From: Gadus chalcogrammus
Taxonomy: Eukaryota; Chordata; Actinopteri; Gadiformes; Gadidae
Assembly: GCF_026213295.1 (NCBI RefSeq)
Contig: NC_079420.1
Span: 5,504,209 to 5,568,208 of the forward strand
Direction: 5' to 3'
Length of the DNA: 64,000 nt
Positions 1-9,239 of this stretch are shown in pieces. The position numbers and the translations under genes were made by a program. Below the pieces are notes generated by a model, which worked only from the letters and a program-made list of their open reading frames with translations, was not told the origin of the DNA and did no database searches. The stretch's first letter is position 1. Each line of letters opens with the position of its first letter.

Positions 1-3000
1 TCGATAAGGGATTACAAGGCATCAATACCAACCCTTTAGTGACCTCACACATGGTTGTGTGTCCCATGTTGTATGAAAGATAGATCAGCTTACCAGCCTA
101 CCAAGTGGACAGTAATTAATGCCAGGTCAGAATTGAAGGTGCTACTGCTTACCTATACCATCCTGCCTGAAGAACCTTAGATTCCCCATTGTCCCTCTTC
201 AAGTTCACTAGATACTTGTCCACCCTGCCCCATAATACGGCGTATAGACCCTTTAAGACAGTTTAAAATTGACTTGACTATAAACTGGTAGGCTGATCAT
301 CCATCGGGGAGGACACTCGTGTGCGGAAGAACAGTCGACAATAAAAAGAAGACAACATAATGCTAGTTCAAATAATGATAAAAAACAACAACGATCCCAC
401 CCAAATCAACAGCAAGCTGAATGATCTAGAATACGACTATCCCGGTTGTGTTTGGTTACAAAACATCCTCACAGACACAGGAAGTGAAGGACGATGGCAT
501 TCCGGATGCACAGCGGATGCGTCATGCGACTGGGGTCAATGCGGTGGTTCATGTATCAGGGAGGTTAATGACGGCTCACAGGGGATGCGACAGGACATGC
601 TTCTCCTTGGCAAGCTCTGAGACAAGACAGTCATTCATACCCGCGCCCTGGCTGTCTCTTTGCCTGTCTACACCTCTCCAAGGCTCTAGAAAAGTCCCCT
701 TACTGCTCACTTCCCCACTCAAGTAAGAGGGGATATAAAAGACGTCTACAAAAAGGAAATGTAACGTACTGTTAAAAGTTGGGCAACTTAATAAGAAAGA
801 GTTAGTTAATAAGTCAATACACGTGTTGCTGTGCCCCATTAATGGTATTTTGCTATCATTGTCGGCATTTAAATACATACATACATACATACATAAGGTC
901 ACCATTTTCTGCAGCATGGAATGATGACTGGAATGATTGTAAAAAAAAGCAAAGCCAGTGGCACAAATCTGTCATTTTCAAACTGAGAAACAGAAAGTGA
1001 AACTACCTTCTCCGTTGTTCGTTCCAAGAGCAGAAATCGCTGCTCGCTCTTTAGGACGAGGAAGACTTTTTCCAGCACGAGAGTTTTCAGAGTGGGACTG
1101 GAAGTATTGTACAAATCGGTAAGTCTCTGAAACAATATGAACCTCAAACTACTTACAGGGCCGAGATCATCCAAACCCTTCCTGACGTACCTCAGAATCC
1201 CAAGAATCGTCTTCCTCCGCTTCCTTTTCCAAGCCCAACTCTGAGAGAAAATCTGTGGGTAAGGTAAAGGTTGAAGGAGAAATCCGGTGCAAAATGGATC
1301 TGGGTCAATCTACCTATCGAGTCTTAAAAACAAGATGGCGTCGACGGGTGATCTACTGATGGTATTGTGTGTATAAAATGTCCTCTTTAATAAACAATCT
1401 GTACACTTAAAAAGTAAAAAATGCAGCGTTTTATATGTTAAGACCCTTGTTATACTACCAAAGAGTGTCGGGCTACTTCTAGCCTTTTAAGTGGTTTAAA
1501 ATAGCGATTTAGTTTTTACCATAACACATGCCCCTATCGTTCCAAGTTTATAGTGTTTTGTTAGACTCAGCTAAAAGCAGCCAACTGAAGAATGCGTCTA
1601 TGTGCGTTTTTTGTGCTCCAAAACGAACGCTCCAACTCGTTATCATACCAAACATATCCCAAATCCATTTTACACCGGATTTGTCCTTTAAGCGACATCA
1701 AGTCACATTGACACATTGACATTAAACAGCATAGAATAGAGCGGTCAGAAACTCACCCCTTCGACTATCCTTTGAGACTCCGGGTTCTTGAGAGGGGGCT
1801 GCTACAGCCGGGGGGGTGTCTTTCACCTCCTCATCCTGGTCATTTTCTGATGTGAGACCTTCTTCCTCTTCCTCCTCATCATCTTCCTCATCTTCTTCCT
1901 CCTCATCACCAGTTTCCTCCTCTCCATCATCGCTTAAGTCTTCATTCTGTGTAAGGATGGGAACAAAAATATTTGTATTTATGAAGATTCTTCCAAATAC
2001 CTACACTTATACACTCCAATACACTGTATTTACATTTAGCAAATTAACATAATAAACCATGTTACATGAACATAAACTCCAGAGAGACAAGAACACAACT
2101 ACCTGCTTCCTTTCACATGACACATGTCAGTTGTACCTGTTTGACAAGATTTGCCGTCTTTCCGATTCGGGGACTTCCTTTGATCAAGTCCTCTGCCTCG
2201 TGTGGAGAGTCAACATCCACGTCGTCGATGTCAGTCGTAGGTAGCTCCTCATCAGAGAAGCCGTGGCTGTCGGACTCGGCAGCTTTCTGCACTTTAGCGG
2301 AAGCATAACCGCATGAGTCCACCTTCTCATGGTCTACATCGTGGTGTTCCCCCAGCCCTGATATGTTCTCGCGGATGGGGTCATCCTCACCGCCTAGTGC
2401 TGCATAGGATGTTAACCGGGGCTCGCACACCTCGTAGGCCCTCTCTCCGGGAGCTTCGTCCTCCGGACCTTCGCCCACAGTACTGTCGGAGTCGTCGCCG
2501 CACGGCACGGCCCCTTGGACTGTGGCACTGGCGAAATCGTACTTCAGCTGCTTGGCCCGGCTGTCGGAATCCTCACTTTCTTCCTCTGCTTTGGGAGAGC
2601 CTTTGGTGGTCCCGCAGAGCGGGTCTTCAGGATCGCCGCTGAAGTCCTCGTCGGATTCGTTTCCCTCGATCATGGAGACCGGGGGCGACTCGTCACCGTC
2701 ATATTCATCTTCTTTATCCCCATCGTTCTCGGGGAGGACAGCTGCAGGGGTTACTATTGGGGAGACTGAGTTTCTTTGTGTGGCGGACCCGCTCTCCACA
2801 TCTTCATCATGCTGATCATCTTTGTCTTGCCCATCATTTTCGTCTTGCCCATAATTTTCGTCTTGCCGATCATCTTTGTCTTGCCCATCATTTTCGTCTT
2901 GCCCATCATCTTCGTCTTGCCCATCATCTTCGTCTTGCCCATCATCTTCGTCTTGCCCTAACTTGAGTGGAGGGGGACTTACACTAAGTTCCTTTTCTTT

Positions 3001-6000
3001 TGTTTGCGGCGAGTTTTCACTCCTATCTTGAGTCGGCGAAACGGGTCCATCTACCTCATTATTTGAATTATCTGCACCGTCATCCCAGCTATTATCATCA
3101 TCGTGGTCATTTTGATTGCCCGGGCCGTCCTCAACTTCTGGAGACATGGTGGCTATTTCAACGTTACCGTCTAATGCTTGGGAGTTAGGCCTCTCTTCGT
3201 CCTGAGGCTCTGGTGACACCAGAGGGAAGACATCATGAGTAACCCTGTTCCTTTCTTCATTTAATTCTGCATCTTCGGTGCACGAGGGTTCCTTTTTTTG
3301 GTCGCCTTCGTCATCGTCTGAGGATGAATCCCACTCGGACTTTGTTTCCTTCAGCTTTGATTCTGGTCTTTGCTGCGAGTCGGGGCAGCTTGGTAACGGG
3401 GAATCCACGGGACACGTTGGTTCCCCCAACTGGGATTTGGGGGAATTGCATTTTGAGGGAGCCTCCGGTTGGGATGAAGAATCCCACAAGGATGCCTCAT
3501 TTGGCAATGGAGACGCGCTTTGAGCAGGTACTACCTCTGATTCCACACCTGGTCCATCCAGATCAGGAGGGTCCTGCTCTCGCTCACCGCCGTCGCTATG
3601 TATCGAAGAGCCCCATGACGAGCGCCGCCGTTCCACTTTGGTCAGAGGTATTTCCGAGTCTGCAGCGTCACATGTCTCCTCCCTCATCCCCTCTACCGAC
3701 ATGTGGCTTCGTTGAGAGAGGACCGTGTTGCGGCCATGCTTCACGGCCTCCTGATCACCTAGGGCATCATCATCACTGTCCTTCCAAGAACCATCTCCGC
3801 TGTGCCCTTTACTTGTCAAGGACCAATCTTCACCATCGCCGTTGTCCTCTTGAACTAATTCCACATTCTGAGCGGCGGGCGGAATTGGTGGGCTATGACT
3901 GGGTTCAATGCCGCCTGTAGCACCTTCGCCTGGTTGTATATTTGGATCTGCGGACTGAACACTTTCTTCTTCATCTGAGAAATTGGACTCTACTCTGATT
4001 GCTGAAACAACACAGTCTCCCGCTATATCTAGGTTCGCTGGCATCCTATAGTTTGGTATCCCCGGAGAACGAGTCTCACCGACACCTTCTACCTCTGAAA
4101 ACGCTTTCTCATTATCTGGAAGCCCCGCACTCTCAACACCAGACTCGGTTACTTTGATATCAGAAAAGCAATTCTCAGGCTGATTTTGGCCACCATCACC
4201 TGTTAGGTCTAGGTTACCTTTACCAGAATGTTCTGTCTCGATACCGATGGACTCATCTTGTACCGAGGCCGCACTTTTGTCCTCCTCCTCCTCTTCTCCC
4301 TCACACTCTTCCTCGCTCTCCACATCCTCCTCCTCCTCTTCACTTTCCTCATCGTCTTCATCTTCTTCTTCTTCCTCCTCCTCCTCATCGTCATCCTCCT
4401 CCTCTTCTTCTTCATCGTCGTCGTCATTATCATCATCGCCCTCCTCGTCTTCATCATCCTCTTCGTCCTCATTTTCCCCTTCAGAGTCGACCGCCTCGGG
4501 ACTTCCATCGGGTCCTCCTTGTCCAGGAGATCTGGGCCTACTACCCGAAGCCTGCTCCGACAACTCACCCTCTCCCGGCTCCCCTCCGCCCCCTCCTCGT
4601 TCGGTACGATAACAGAAAGGGAGGAGAGGAGAGGAGAGATGCAACGTCAAAGTTACGACACGGTTCACATGCAAACATTTACCTTGGAGGGATTCGGGAC
4701 AAAGGAGGATGGCTTCAAGGGGGTTTTGGAGAAGGGAGCCGGGACTGGGACTACTGGGTGCTGGGGTACTCTGGGAGTCAACCCCTGAGGGAGGGGTGAG
4801 GGCCTCTGGTGTCTAGCATCGGCCTCGGGCTCAGACTCGCCGCCACTCAGGGATCTGTTGAGCTGGGCTAAAGGTGAGGGCAGGGATGGGAAGGGAGAAG
4901 GTTACTACGACCACAAGCTAGTCTGGCAGGAGGTATATACAAGAAGGTAAAAGATGGTTCGATATTTACCAGCGGTCCCGCCCTTCTTAGAGGCAATCAA
5001 TTTCTTCAGGTTTAGCTTTGGCTGTTTCTGGGTAAAGAAATAAATAGAAGACGGATAAGGGGAATAGTGTAGCAACAATGTCATCGATTAAAATCTCCAA
5101 GGATAAATCATTGCATATGATGACGATTGAATGGGTGAAATTACCTTTGGTATCAAATCCAATTCATCATCGTCCCCGTCCGACGATGGCCAGTCGTCCG
5201 CCGCACTCACTGAAGGCCTGGACAATTTGAAGTGTGATTAAACAGGGGGTTAGTGTCAGCATGGGGTAAAACTGTCGGGGGCTCCGATATGCACACAAAG
5301 ACAATGAAAACTGCGTTACCTGCTGACTGACTCCGACTGAGAATTATCCTCTGCATCTGAAATGAAGCACAAATAACATGTCGGTCGACCTCTTCTCATA
5401 TTCTCACTCACATTGCATTCAAGGGCTTGACCGTTTGAAATGACACCTAAACACAAACTATTGAAACACTGGATGCTTTCCCGTGAACTCCGAAATCAGA
5501 ACTCATCATGACAACGAAGAGTACACTGAACAACACAGAGACAACGGTGTAAGCCAAGTCATAGCCACACATAATACCTCTCCCTGATGCATGCGCTCCA
5601 TGCTCTAGATCCATTGAAGGGGTATAGCATGAGGGATAAACAAAACAACCACGGTCAACAAGAAATAACTTCTCAGAGTCCCTACACAATAGGGCTGGGC
5701 GATTAATCGAATTTCGATCTCGATTTCGATTTTAGCGTCAAACGATCACAAAACTAATTTAATCGAGTTTTCGTTTGTTTTTTTTCATATGTTTTTCCTT
5801 AATTTTTTTATAGAAAGTGCAGAAGAACAGCTGGATACATATCTGTGGCTTATTTTAGATTTGAACCCTTTCCTTTTGACAATTTTGTGTATTTTTTTTA
5901 AGGCCGAATTTCAAAGTTCTCAGTTACAAAGTGTTTTTGGAAGAGTCATTCTGAATAAATACATCATGTCTTGAAACTCAAAAATAATCGTATGAATAAT

Positions 6001-8019
6001 CGTGATTTCAATATTGACCAAAATAATCGTGATTATGATTTTTTCCCCATAATCGAGCAGCCCTTCTACAACATATGAATCGGCTAGAGAAACGCCTGCC
6101 TACCGTCTTTGTCGATGGCTGGTCCCCCTAGAGAGAAGCCTGCTTCTGCCCCGTGGGAAGGACCTCCCAGCCCACCTTTCTTCTTCCTTTTGCTGGGGGC
6201 TTGGTGCGATGGAGAGGGCCCGCCGTTCCTCATGGTGCCGTGCTCGATGATGAGGTGGGAACAACTGAAAACGCAAACATAAGACGTACTTTAATAATCC
6301 TACGCGGTTCTTAAGCGTAAATTTCAACGTTTGCCTATGACAAATTTAAAATTGCAAATTATATTTTAGCTGAAATCCAATTTGTGGAAAATACACTTTA
6401 AGAAGGGAAAGGAAGGACCAAAGCTTACACCTGGCTGATGCGTGTAAAAGTGAAATACACTAAATAGGGGCCGTGGCTTACGCATGATGTCCGTTGATGA
6501 CGGCGTGGTCGTCGGCGGACCAGCCCTTGCTGTCCTTCAGTGAGATTTCTGCGTCGTACTGCAGGAGCAGTCGCACCATGCTGATCTGGCCGTTCCCTGC
6601 GGCGATCATCAACGGCGACCTAGCGGTCCAAACCAGTGACGACAAAAAACAACAGCGTGAAAAAAAAATCAAGCAAGGTATAGACCAATGCTGTGTTCCA
6701 ATATCCATACTGCCATGAGTACACTTAAACGTAGTACACAGTATCCGCACTCACTATTGTGCGCTGATTTTCATTTTCAGTGTTGTTCCCGAATCGAATT
6801 CGTGGTGCCCTAACCGGAAATTACGAGCACGACAGCTATAAAAGCTATAAAAACTACAAAATGACTATTAATGCAGGCTATGTGGAGAATGCGCAGACGT
6901 TGGCTCAGCCTGGCTCCGCCGTCTTCCGCTATGTAGCTAAGATGGCTGCCGTTGAGAACGAAAAGTGTACATCAATCCAAACATGGGGTTTGACCGTTTT
7001 GAGTACACCATCCGGGTCCTCTCAGTACACTTAATTTCGCCCGATCTGAATCGGAACGCCCTACGTACTCAAACTAAGTATAGCAAGTATGAATATTGGA
7101 GCACAGCAGAAGGCTGGCTTTTTCCAAAAAGTGTAGAAGCGTAGCTAGAGGCTAGTTGTTGTGACCTTTGACCCTGCTCTGTGATGTTCAAATCGGAGCC
7201 CTCTTTGAGGAGGAACTCGGCCATCTCCACGTGGTTCTCCCGGATGGTCACAGCCAAGGGTGTGAAGCCCTCCTGAAAACACACCATCCGTGTTAAAACG
7301 CTGGAAACACAATCCGGGCAAACCCATTCAAATAAATAAACGCATTCCAAAAAATCAATGTACAGTACATTATTAAAATCACTACGATACAGGGGTATAT
7401 AAAGCCCCCCAAAAACAGATTTGCTAAGCGCATGGGTGCAGCACGTTCTCCGGGTCGACCGATTCCGGTCGGATGAGACGAGCCGGGGAACGAGGACCTC
7501 AGCCCGGGTTCGGTGCGGTGCATAAAGAGAGCGGCCTCGCCTTGTTCTGGGCGTTGATGCTGGCCTCGTGCTCCAGCAGCAGGGCCGCGGTGGAGCTGGA
7601 CGGGATGTTGGCGGCCAGGTGCATCGCCGTGTTCCCGTTGATGTCCACCAGGTTGGGGTCGGCGTGGCCCTCCAGCAACGTGCTCACACAGCGCTCGTGC
7701 TGGCATTGCACCGCCTGCCGCCGCCACGCAGGAAGGGGAACACGGGGAGTTTGTTAGGCAGGGAATAGGAAGGAAAACATGGGCTTGAGTCCGACTGTTC
7801 AGTGCATTTATGTATATGTTATGGGTCTTATGTTGCCGTAAAGTGAGGACGAAGGCAGAAAAGAGGGCTAAAAGTGAGACAACACGTCGGTACGAAGCTG
7901 GGTAGCTACAAGGCATGTTGCCCGCTTAAGTTAAGTTATCCTTTATTGTCCCTTTTTGTGGGAAATTCTTTCGCTGCTTTTTGACCCATCCGGGAGCCAG
8001 TGAACACATACACACTTGC

Positions 8020-8050
<31 letters not shown>

Positions 8051-9201
8051 GAGGAGTGACCATGTCAGAGGTCCACACATTAGGGGGCACAGTGGCACAC
8101 CCTGTTCTATGTATATAAAATAGGGGGATATCAATCGACCATTAATCATCTACTTGATATTTAGTGCTTACCTTCATCAAGGCGGATCGGTTTTGATTGT
8201 CACATAGGTTGAGTTTGACTTTGCTGTCCAGGAGGAACTGGACCACCTCGACATGCCCGCTGGCACACGCGATATGGAGAGGTGTTCTGTGAACGGCAGA
8301 AAGGGAAGGAGACGTCAGGAGACGTCAGGAGGAGTTCTGATCCGGTCTAGCTCAGCTCGTAGAGACGGGACGCACTGCCACTACGTTAGGGGTTCGATTC
8401 CCACTGGAGCAACCCATGCTAAGAATGTATGCGCACACTGTATTGTAAGGATGTATTGTACGGATAAAAACGTCCAGTTTCCATCAAATGATATATGTTC
8501 TATTACACACTTATTTTGATTAACTTTAGGACATCATTATGGCATTAAGAGCCGCCTAGATTCATGTTCATTTGGGGTTGATGAAAAAAAACCTGTAGGC
8601 TGATTAAAATACAGTATATATTACTGTTGTACTTATTGTTAGATTGAATGTGAACCCTTGGATAAGCGATCCTCATATAGGTTTAGATTACTATAACTAC
8701 TATGACTATGAGCTATGAGAAAAAATAAATAAAGTGTAATTTTATACTAATTACTTATTAGTATACAATTCATAAAGTAGTTCCAACTGTTCCGGTAATC
8801 CCAACAATTACCCCTGTCACATTCTATTGGTCAAGGGTAACAAAATCCTTTTCTGGAAACCTAAGTAAGTGGCAACACATGATGAGCGTAATGTGAACTA
8901 GGCTCAAACTCAAATGAAAGGTCATGCAACTGAATGCATTAATGCAGGTCAGTCAGTCACCACAACAATCCCATGGCATTAATTTAGGTGCGCCTTACCT
9001 GTTCTCCTTGTCCAGCTGATTAATGTCATTCTTCTTGGCGAGTTGCACCAGCTTTGGGACGTCACCGAGCAGGGCCGCCTTGTGCAGCTTTCCCAGGTCC
9101 TTTTCTTTTAAATCATATCCACCCCCGGAAGTCGTGCTTCCGTTGTCAGAAGTGTTGGACGGGAACTTTTTTTTCTTGGTGAAGTTAAATATCTTCTTCA
9201 T
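1..9201 (-). CDS. ankrd26: ankrd26, 5' half of gene (exons 1-15, 3' part outside window)
   Basis: Overall model of a spliced ankyrin-repeat gene that leaves the window on the left. Exons (high to low): 9201-8999, 8286-8172, 7714-7541, 7272-7166, 6619-6482, 6264-6104, 5356-5320, 5217-5145, 5027-4970, 4867-4683, 4578-2137, 1946-1757, 1252-1191, 1097-1007 and 745 to about 641. All junction phases agree, giving about 1,380 codons. The start MKKIF, the ankyrin block, the SxLGLxxE...WDSE block and DVFYIPSYLSG match what I recall of vertebrate ANKRD26. Known family role: ANKRD26 sits at distal appendages of the mother centriole and recruits PIDD1; human 5' UTR mutations cause thrombocytopenia. The C-terminal coiled-coil half expected for the family is not in the window. 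POTE/ANKRD-type relatives are the main alternative, but those are primate expansions of the same ancestor. Confidence 0.88.
641..745 (-). CDS. ankrd26: ankrd26 exon 15 (DVFYIPSYLSG), 3' limit uncertain
   Basis: Acceptor TTTTTGTAG|ACGTCT in phase 1 gives DVFYIPSYLSGE, nearly identical to the human EDVFYIPSCMSG landmark. The donor is either GCGCGG|GTATGA (exon ends at 641) or GGAGAG|GTGTAG (ends at 674), both phase 1. I prefer the first because it has the better donor. Later exons are not confidently visible before the window edge. Confidence 0.8.
867..894. repeat. (CATA)n tetranucleotide repeat
   Basis: About six copies of CATA between ankrd26 exons 14 and 15. Confidence 0.85.
1007..1097 (-). 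CDS. ankrd26: ankrd26 exon 14
   Basis: 91 nt. Acceptor ACTTCCAG|TCCCAC, donor GGAGAAG|GTAGTT, phase 0 in and 1 out. It encodes SHSENSRAGKSLPRPK and on to NNGE, following WDSE as SISENFPQK does in human. A longer open frame in the same place (RLTDLYN...) is out of phase with the neighbouring exons and was not used. Confidence 0.78.
1191..1252 (-). CDS. ankrd26: ankrd26 exon 13 (SELGLEKE...WDSE block)
   Basis: 62 nt. Acceptor ACCCACAG|ATTTTC, donor TCTGAG|GTACGT, phase 1 in and 0 out. It encodes DFLSELGLEKEAEEDDSWDS plus E, which aligns with the conserved human segment SALGLGQEEDIESPWDSE. One of the best identity anchors for the gene. Confidence 0.9.
1757..1946 (-). CDS. ankrd26: ankrd26 exon 12 (acidic)
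   Basis: 190 nt. Acceptor TTACACAG|AATGAA, donor CGAAGGG|GTGAGT, phase 0 in and 1 out. It encodes NEDLSDDGEEETGDEEEEDE followed by more acidic residues and a Pro/Ala stretch ending SKDSRR. The GAG/GAA-rich composition continues that of exon 11. Confidence 0.82.
2137..4578 (-). CDS. ankrd26: ankrd26 exon 11, giant acidic exon (about 814 codons)
   Basis: One uninterrupted frame ending at the donor GTCAAACAG|GTACAA in phase 0. The start is less sure: 4578 (GGGGAG|CCGGGA) is the only nearby AG that keeps frame with exon 10, while three AGs just upstream would shift it. It encodes a Gly/Pro-rich opening, then an almost pure Asp/Glu tract (about 4265-4485), then a Ser/Asp/Glu-rich region with repeated Trp-Asp-Ser motifs and an 18-bp coding repeat (2806-2957). 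It is predicted to be disordered. Nothing of this size is present at this point in the human protein as I recall it. Other frames are Lys/Met- or Ser-rich shadows of the GAG/GAT repeats. Confidence 0.8.
2806..2957 (-). repeat. 18-bp coding tandem repeat in ankrd26 exon 11
   Basis: Roughly eight and a half copies of an 18-bp unit encoding GQDEDD with variants GQDEND, GQDKDD and RQDENY. Because the unit is a multiple of three, copy-number change would keep the frame. Confidence 0.9.
4683..4867 (-). CDS. ankrd26: ankrd26 exon 10 (Pro-rich linker)
   Basis: 185 nt, phase 1 in and 0 out. The acceptor is CTTTAG|CCCAG; the AG five bases further in would put a stop in frame after ten codons, which decides the choice. 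It encodes a Ser/Pro-rich linker ending in SSFVPNPSK at the strong donor AAG|GTAAAT. No function can be read from it beyond disorder. Confidence 0.78.
4970..5027 (-). CDS. ankrd26: ankrd26 exon 9
   Basis: 58 nt. Acceptor TACCCAG|AAACAG, donor ACCGCTG|GTAAAT, phase 0 in and 1 out. It encodes KQPKLNLKKLIASKKGGTA, comparable to the PKPSLAKLMTAS segment of the human protein. Confidence 0.82.
5145..5217 (-). CDS. ankrd26: ankrd26 exon 8 (DDWPSSD motif)
   Basis: 73 nt. Acceptor TTGTCCAG|GCCTTC, donor CCAAAG|GTAATT, phase 2 in and 0 out. It encodes PSVSAADDWPSSDGDDDE then LDLIPK. The tryptophan in an acidic/Ser context resembles the SWPTSDDED segment recalled from human ANKRD26. Confidence 0.85.
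5320..5356 (-). CDS. ankrd26: ankrd26 exon 7 (37-nt micro-exon)
   Basis: Only 37 nt. Acceptor TCATTTCAG|ATGCAG, donor GTCAGCAG|GTAACG, phase 1 in and 2 out. It encodes DAEDNSQSESVS, an acidic/serine linker. It is supported by splice-site quality and by phase agreement with exons 6 and 8. Confidence 0.75.
5690..6065. mobile_element. hAT-like non-autonomous DNA transposon (MITE)
   Basis: About 375 bp in intron 6 of ankrd26 with inverted ends: TAGGGCTGGGCGATTAATCG on the left and ATAATCGAGCAGCCCTT on the right. The flanks CTACACAA and CTACAACA resemble a decayed 8-bp duplication. The AT-rich interior has several AATCG motifs and no transposase. It matches a very common teleost repeat I recognise. 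Confidence 0.75.
6104..6264 (-). CDS. ankrd26: ankrd26 exon 6 (end of ankyrin block, basic patch)
   Basis: 161 nt. Acceptor GTTTTCAG|TTGTTC, donor AAAGACG|GTAGGC, phase 2 in and 1 out. It finishes the last repeat (HHA-CSHLIIEHG) and then enters low-complexity sequence with a basic cluster, SKRKKKGG, that could serve as a nuclear localisation signal or linker. Confidence 0.85.
6482..6619 (-). CDS. ankrd26: ankrd26 exon 5 (ankyrin repeat 6)
   Basis: 138 nt. Acceptor CCGCTAG|GTCGCC, donor CATCATGC|GTAAGC, phase 2 at both ends. It encodes SPLMIAAGNGQISMVRLLL (residues 201-219) through DDHAVINGHHA, corresponding to the last ankyrin repeats of the family. The polypyrimidine tract before the acceptor is weak but the phase fits on both sides. 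Confidence 0.87.
7166..7272 (-). CDS. ankrd26: ankrd26 exon 4 (ankyrin repeat 5)
   Basis: 107 nt. Acceptor GTTTTCAG|GAGGGC, donor CAAAG|GTCACA, phase 0 in and phase 2 out. It encodes EGFTPLAVTIRENHVEMAEF and the rest of the fifth repeat. The nearer alternative donor CAGG|GTCAAA would break the junction to exon 5; the chosen one gives EQGQR-SPLMIAA, a smooth ankyrin boundary. Confidence 0.88.
7541..7714 (-). CDS. ankrd26: ankrd26 exon 3 (ankyrin repeats 3-4), GC splice donor
   Basis: 174 nt, 58 codons, phase 0 at both ends. It completes repeat 3 (AVQCQHERCVSTLLEGHADP) and encodes most of repeat 4 up to NAQNK. The acceptor is GCGGCAG|GCGG. The reading frame and family alignment require the exon to end at AACAAG, where the next bases are gcgagg: a GC donor. 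Reading through instead gives an in-frame stop at 7499-7501 with no GT donor before it. Confidence 0.88.
7925..8120 (-). mobile_element. LINE 3'-end fragment with CA repeat
   Basis: The opposite strand ends in GGATAACTTAACTTAAGC after a conserved fish LINE tail (plus-strand reading: TTATCCTTTATTGTCCC... GGGAAATTCTTT). It includes a short (CA)n at about 8029-8050. Located in intron 2 of ankrd26. Confidence 0.5.
8172..8286 (-). CDS. ankrd26: ankrd26 exon 2 (ankyrin repeat 2)
   Basis: 115 nt. The acceptor is TTCACAG|AACACC and the donor ATGAAG|GTAAGC, phase 2 in and phase 0 out. It encodes a textbook ankyrin repeat, TPLHIACASGHVEVVQFLL, residues 69-101, and the start of repeat 3 (SALMK). Confidence 0.93.
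8338..8500 (+). mobile_element. tRNA-derived SINE
   Basis: In intron 1 of ankrd26, antisense to the gene. Pol III box A (TAGCTCAGCTCGTAGAG, from 8348) and box B (GGTTCGATTCC, from 8391) are followed by a tail with GGATAAAAACGTCC, like the GGATAAAAGCGTC tail common in fish SINEs. Not a functional tRNA: the arms do not fold cleanly. Confidence 0.7.
8999..9201 (-). CDS. ankrd26: ankrd26 exon 1 (start codon, first ankyrin repeat)
   Basis: Starts with MKKIF followed by a Lys-rich, Ser/Gly-rich leader, then the first ankyrin helix pair (LGKLHKAALLGDVPKLVQLA) at residues about 36-55 of 67. The donor is AACAG|GTAAGG, leaving phase 2 (AG, completed to Arg68). The MKKIF start is shared with mammalian ANKRD26, which decides the start codon. 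Confidence 0.9.
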
Positions 9202-9239
9202 TGTACAACTCGGAGCGGCTGAAAGCTAGACGACCTCAT
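9198..9239 (-). promoter_or_regulatory. upstream ORF overlapping the ankrd26 start
   Basis: A 13-codon ORF begins at the ATG at 9239 (a purine at -3) and ends in TGA whose TG are the last two bases of the ankrd26 ATG, the ATGA overlap typical of termination-reinitiation. It would act on ankrd26 translation if the 5' UTR is contiguous here; splicing at the nearby TTTCAG could remove it. Confidence 0.5.

Noticed and set aside
153..207. Possible ankrd26 exon 16 (minus strand) with a strong donor ATAG|GTAAGC, frame VNLKRDNGESKVLQAGWYR
   Set aside because: Phase fits exon 15, but the acceptor (TATCTAG) has no pyrimidine tract and the peptide matches nothing I recall from the family.
899..1174. 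Open frame RLTDLYNTSSPTLKTLV across exon 14
   Set aside because: Out of phase with exons 13 and 15; the SHSENS frame fits both neighbours and the family.
1816..4612. Several long plus-strand Ser- and Leu-rich ORFs, and a minus-strand Lys/Met-rich ORF (4209-4568)
   Set aside because: They are other-frame readings of the GAG/GAT-rich ankrd26 acidic exons; only the acidic frame links to the neighbouring exons in phase.
8340..8405. Functional tRNA gene
   Set aside because: Box A and B are present but the acceptor and anticodon arms do not pair, and a SINE-type tail follows.
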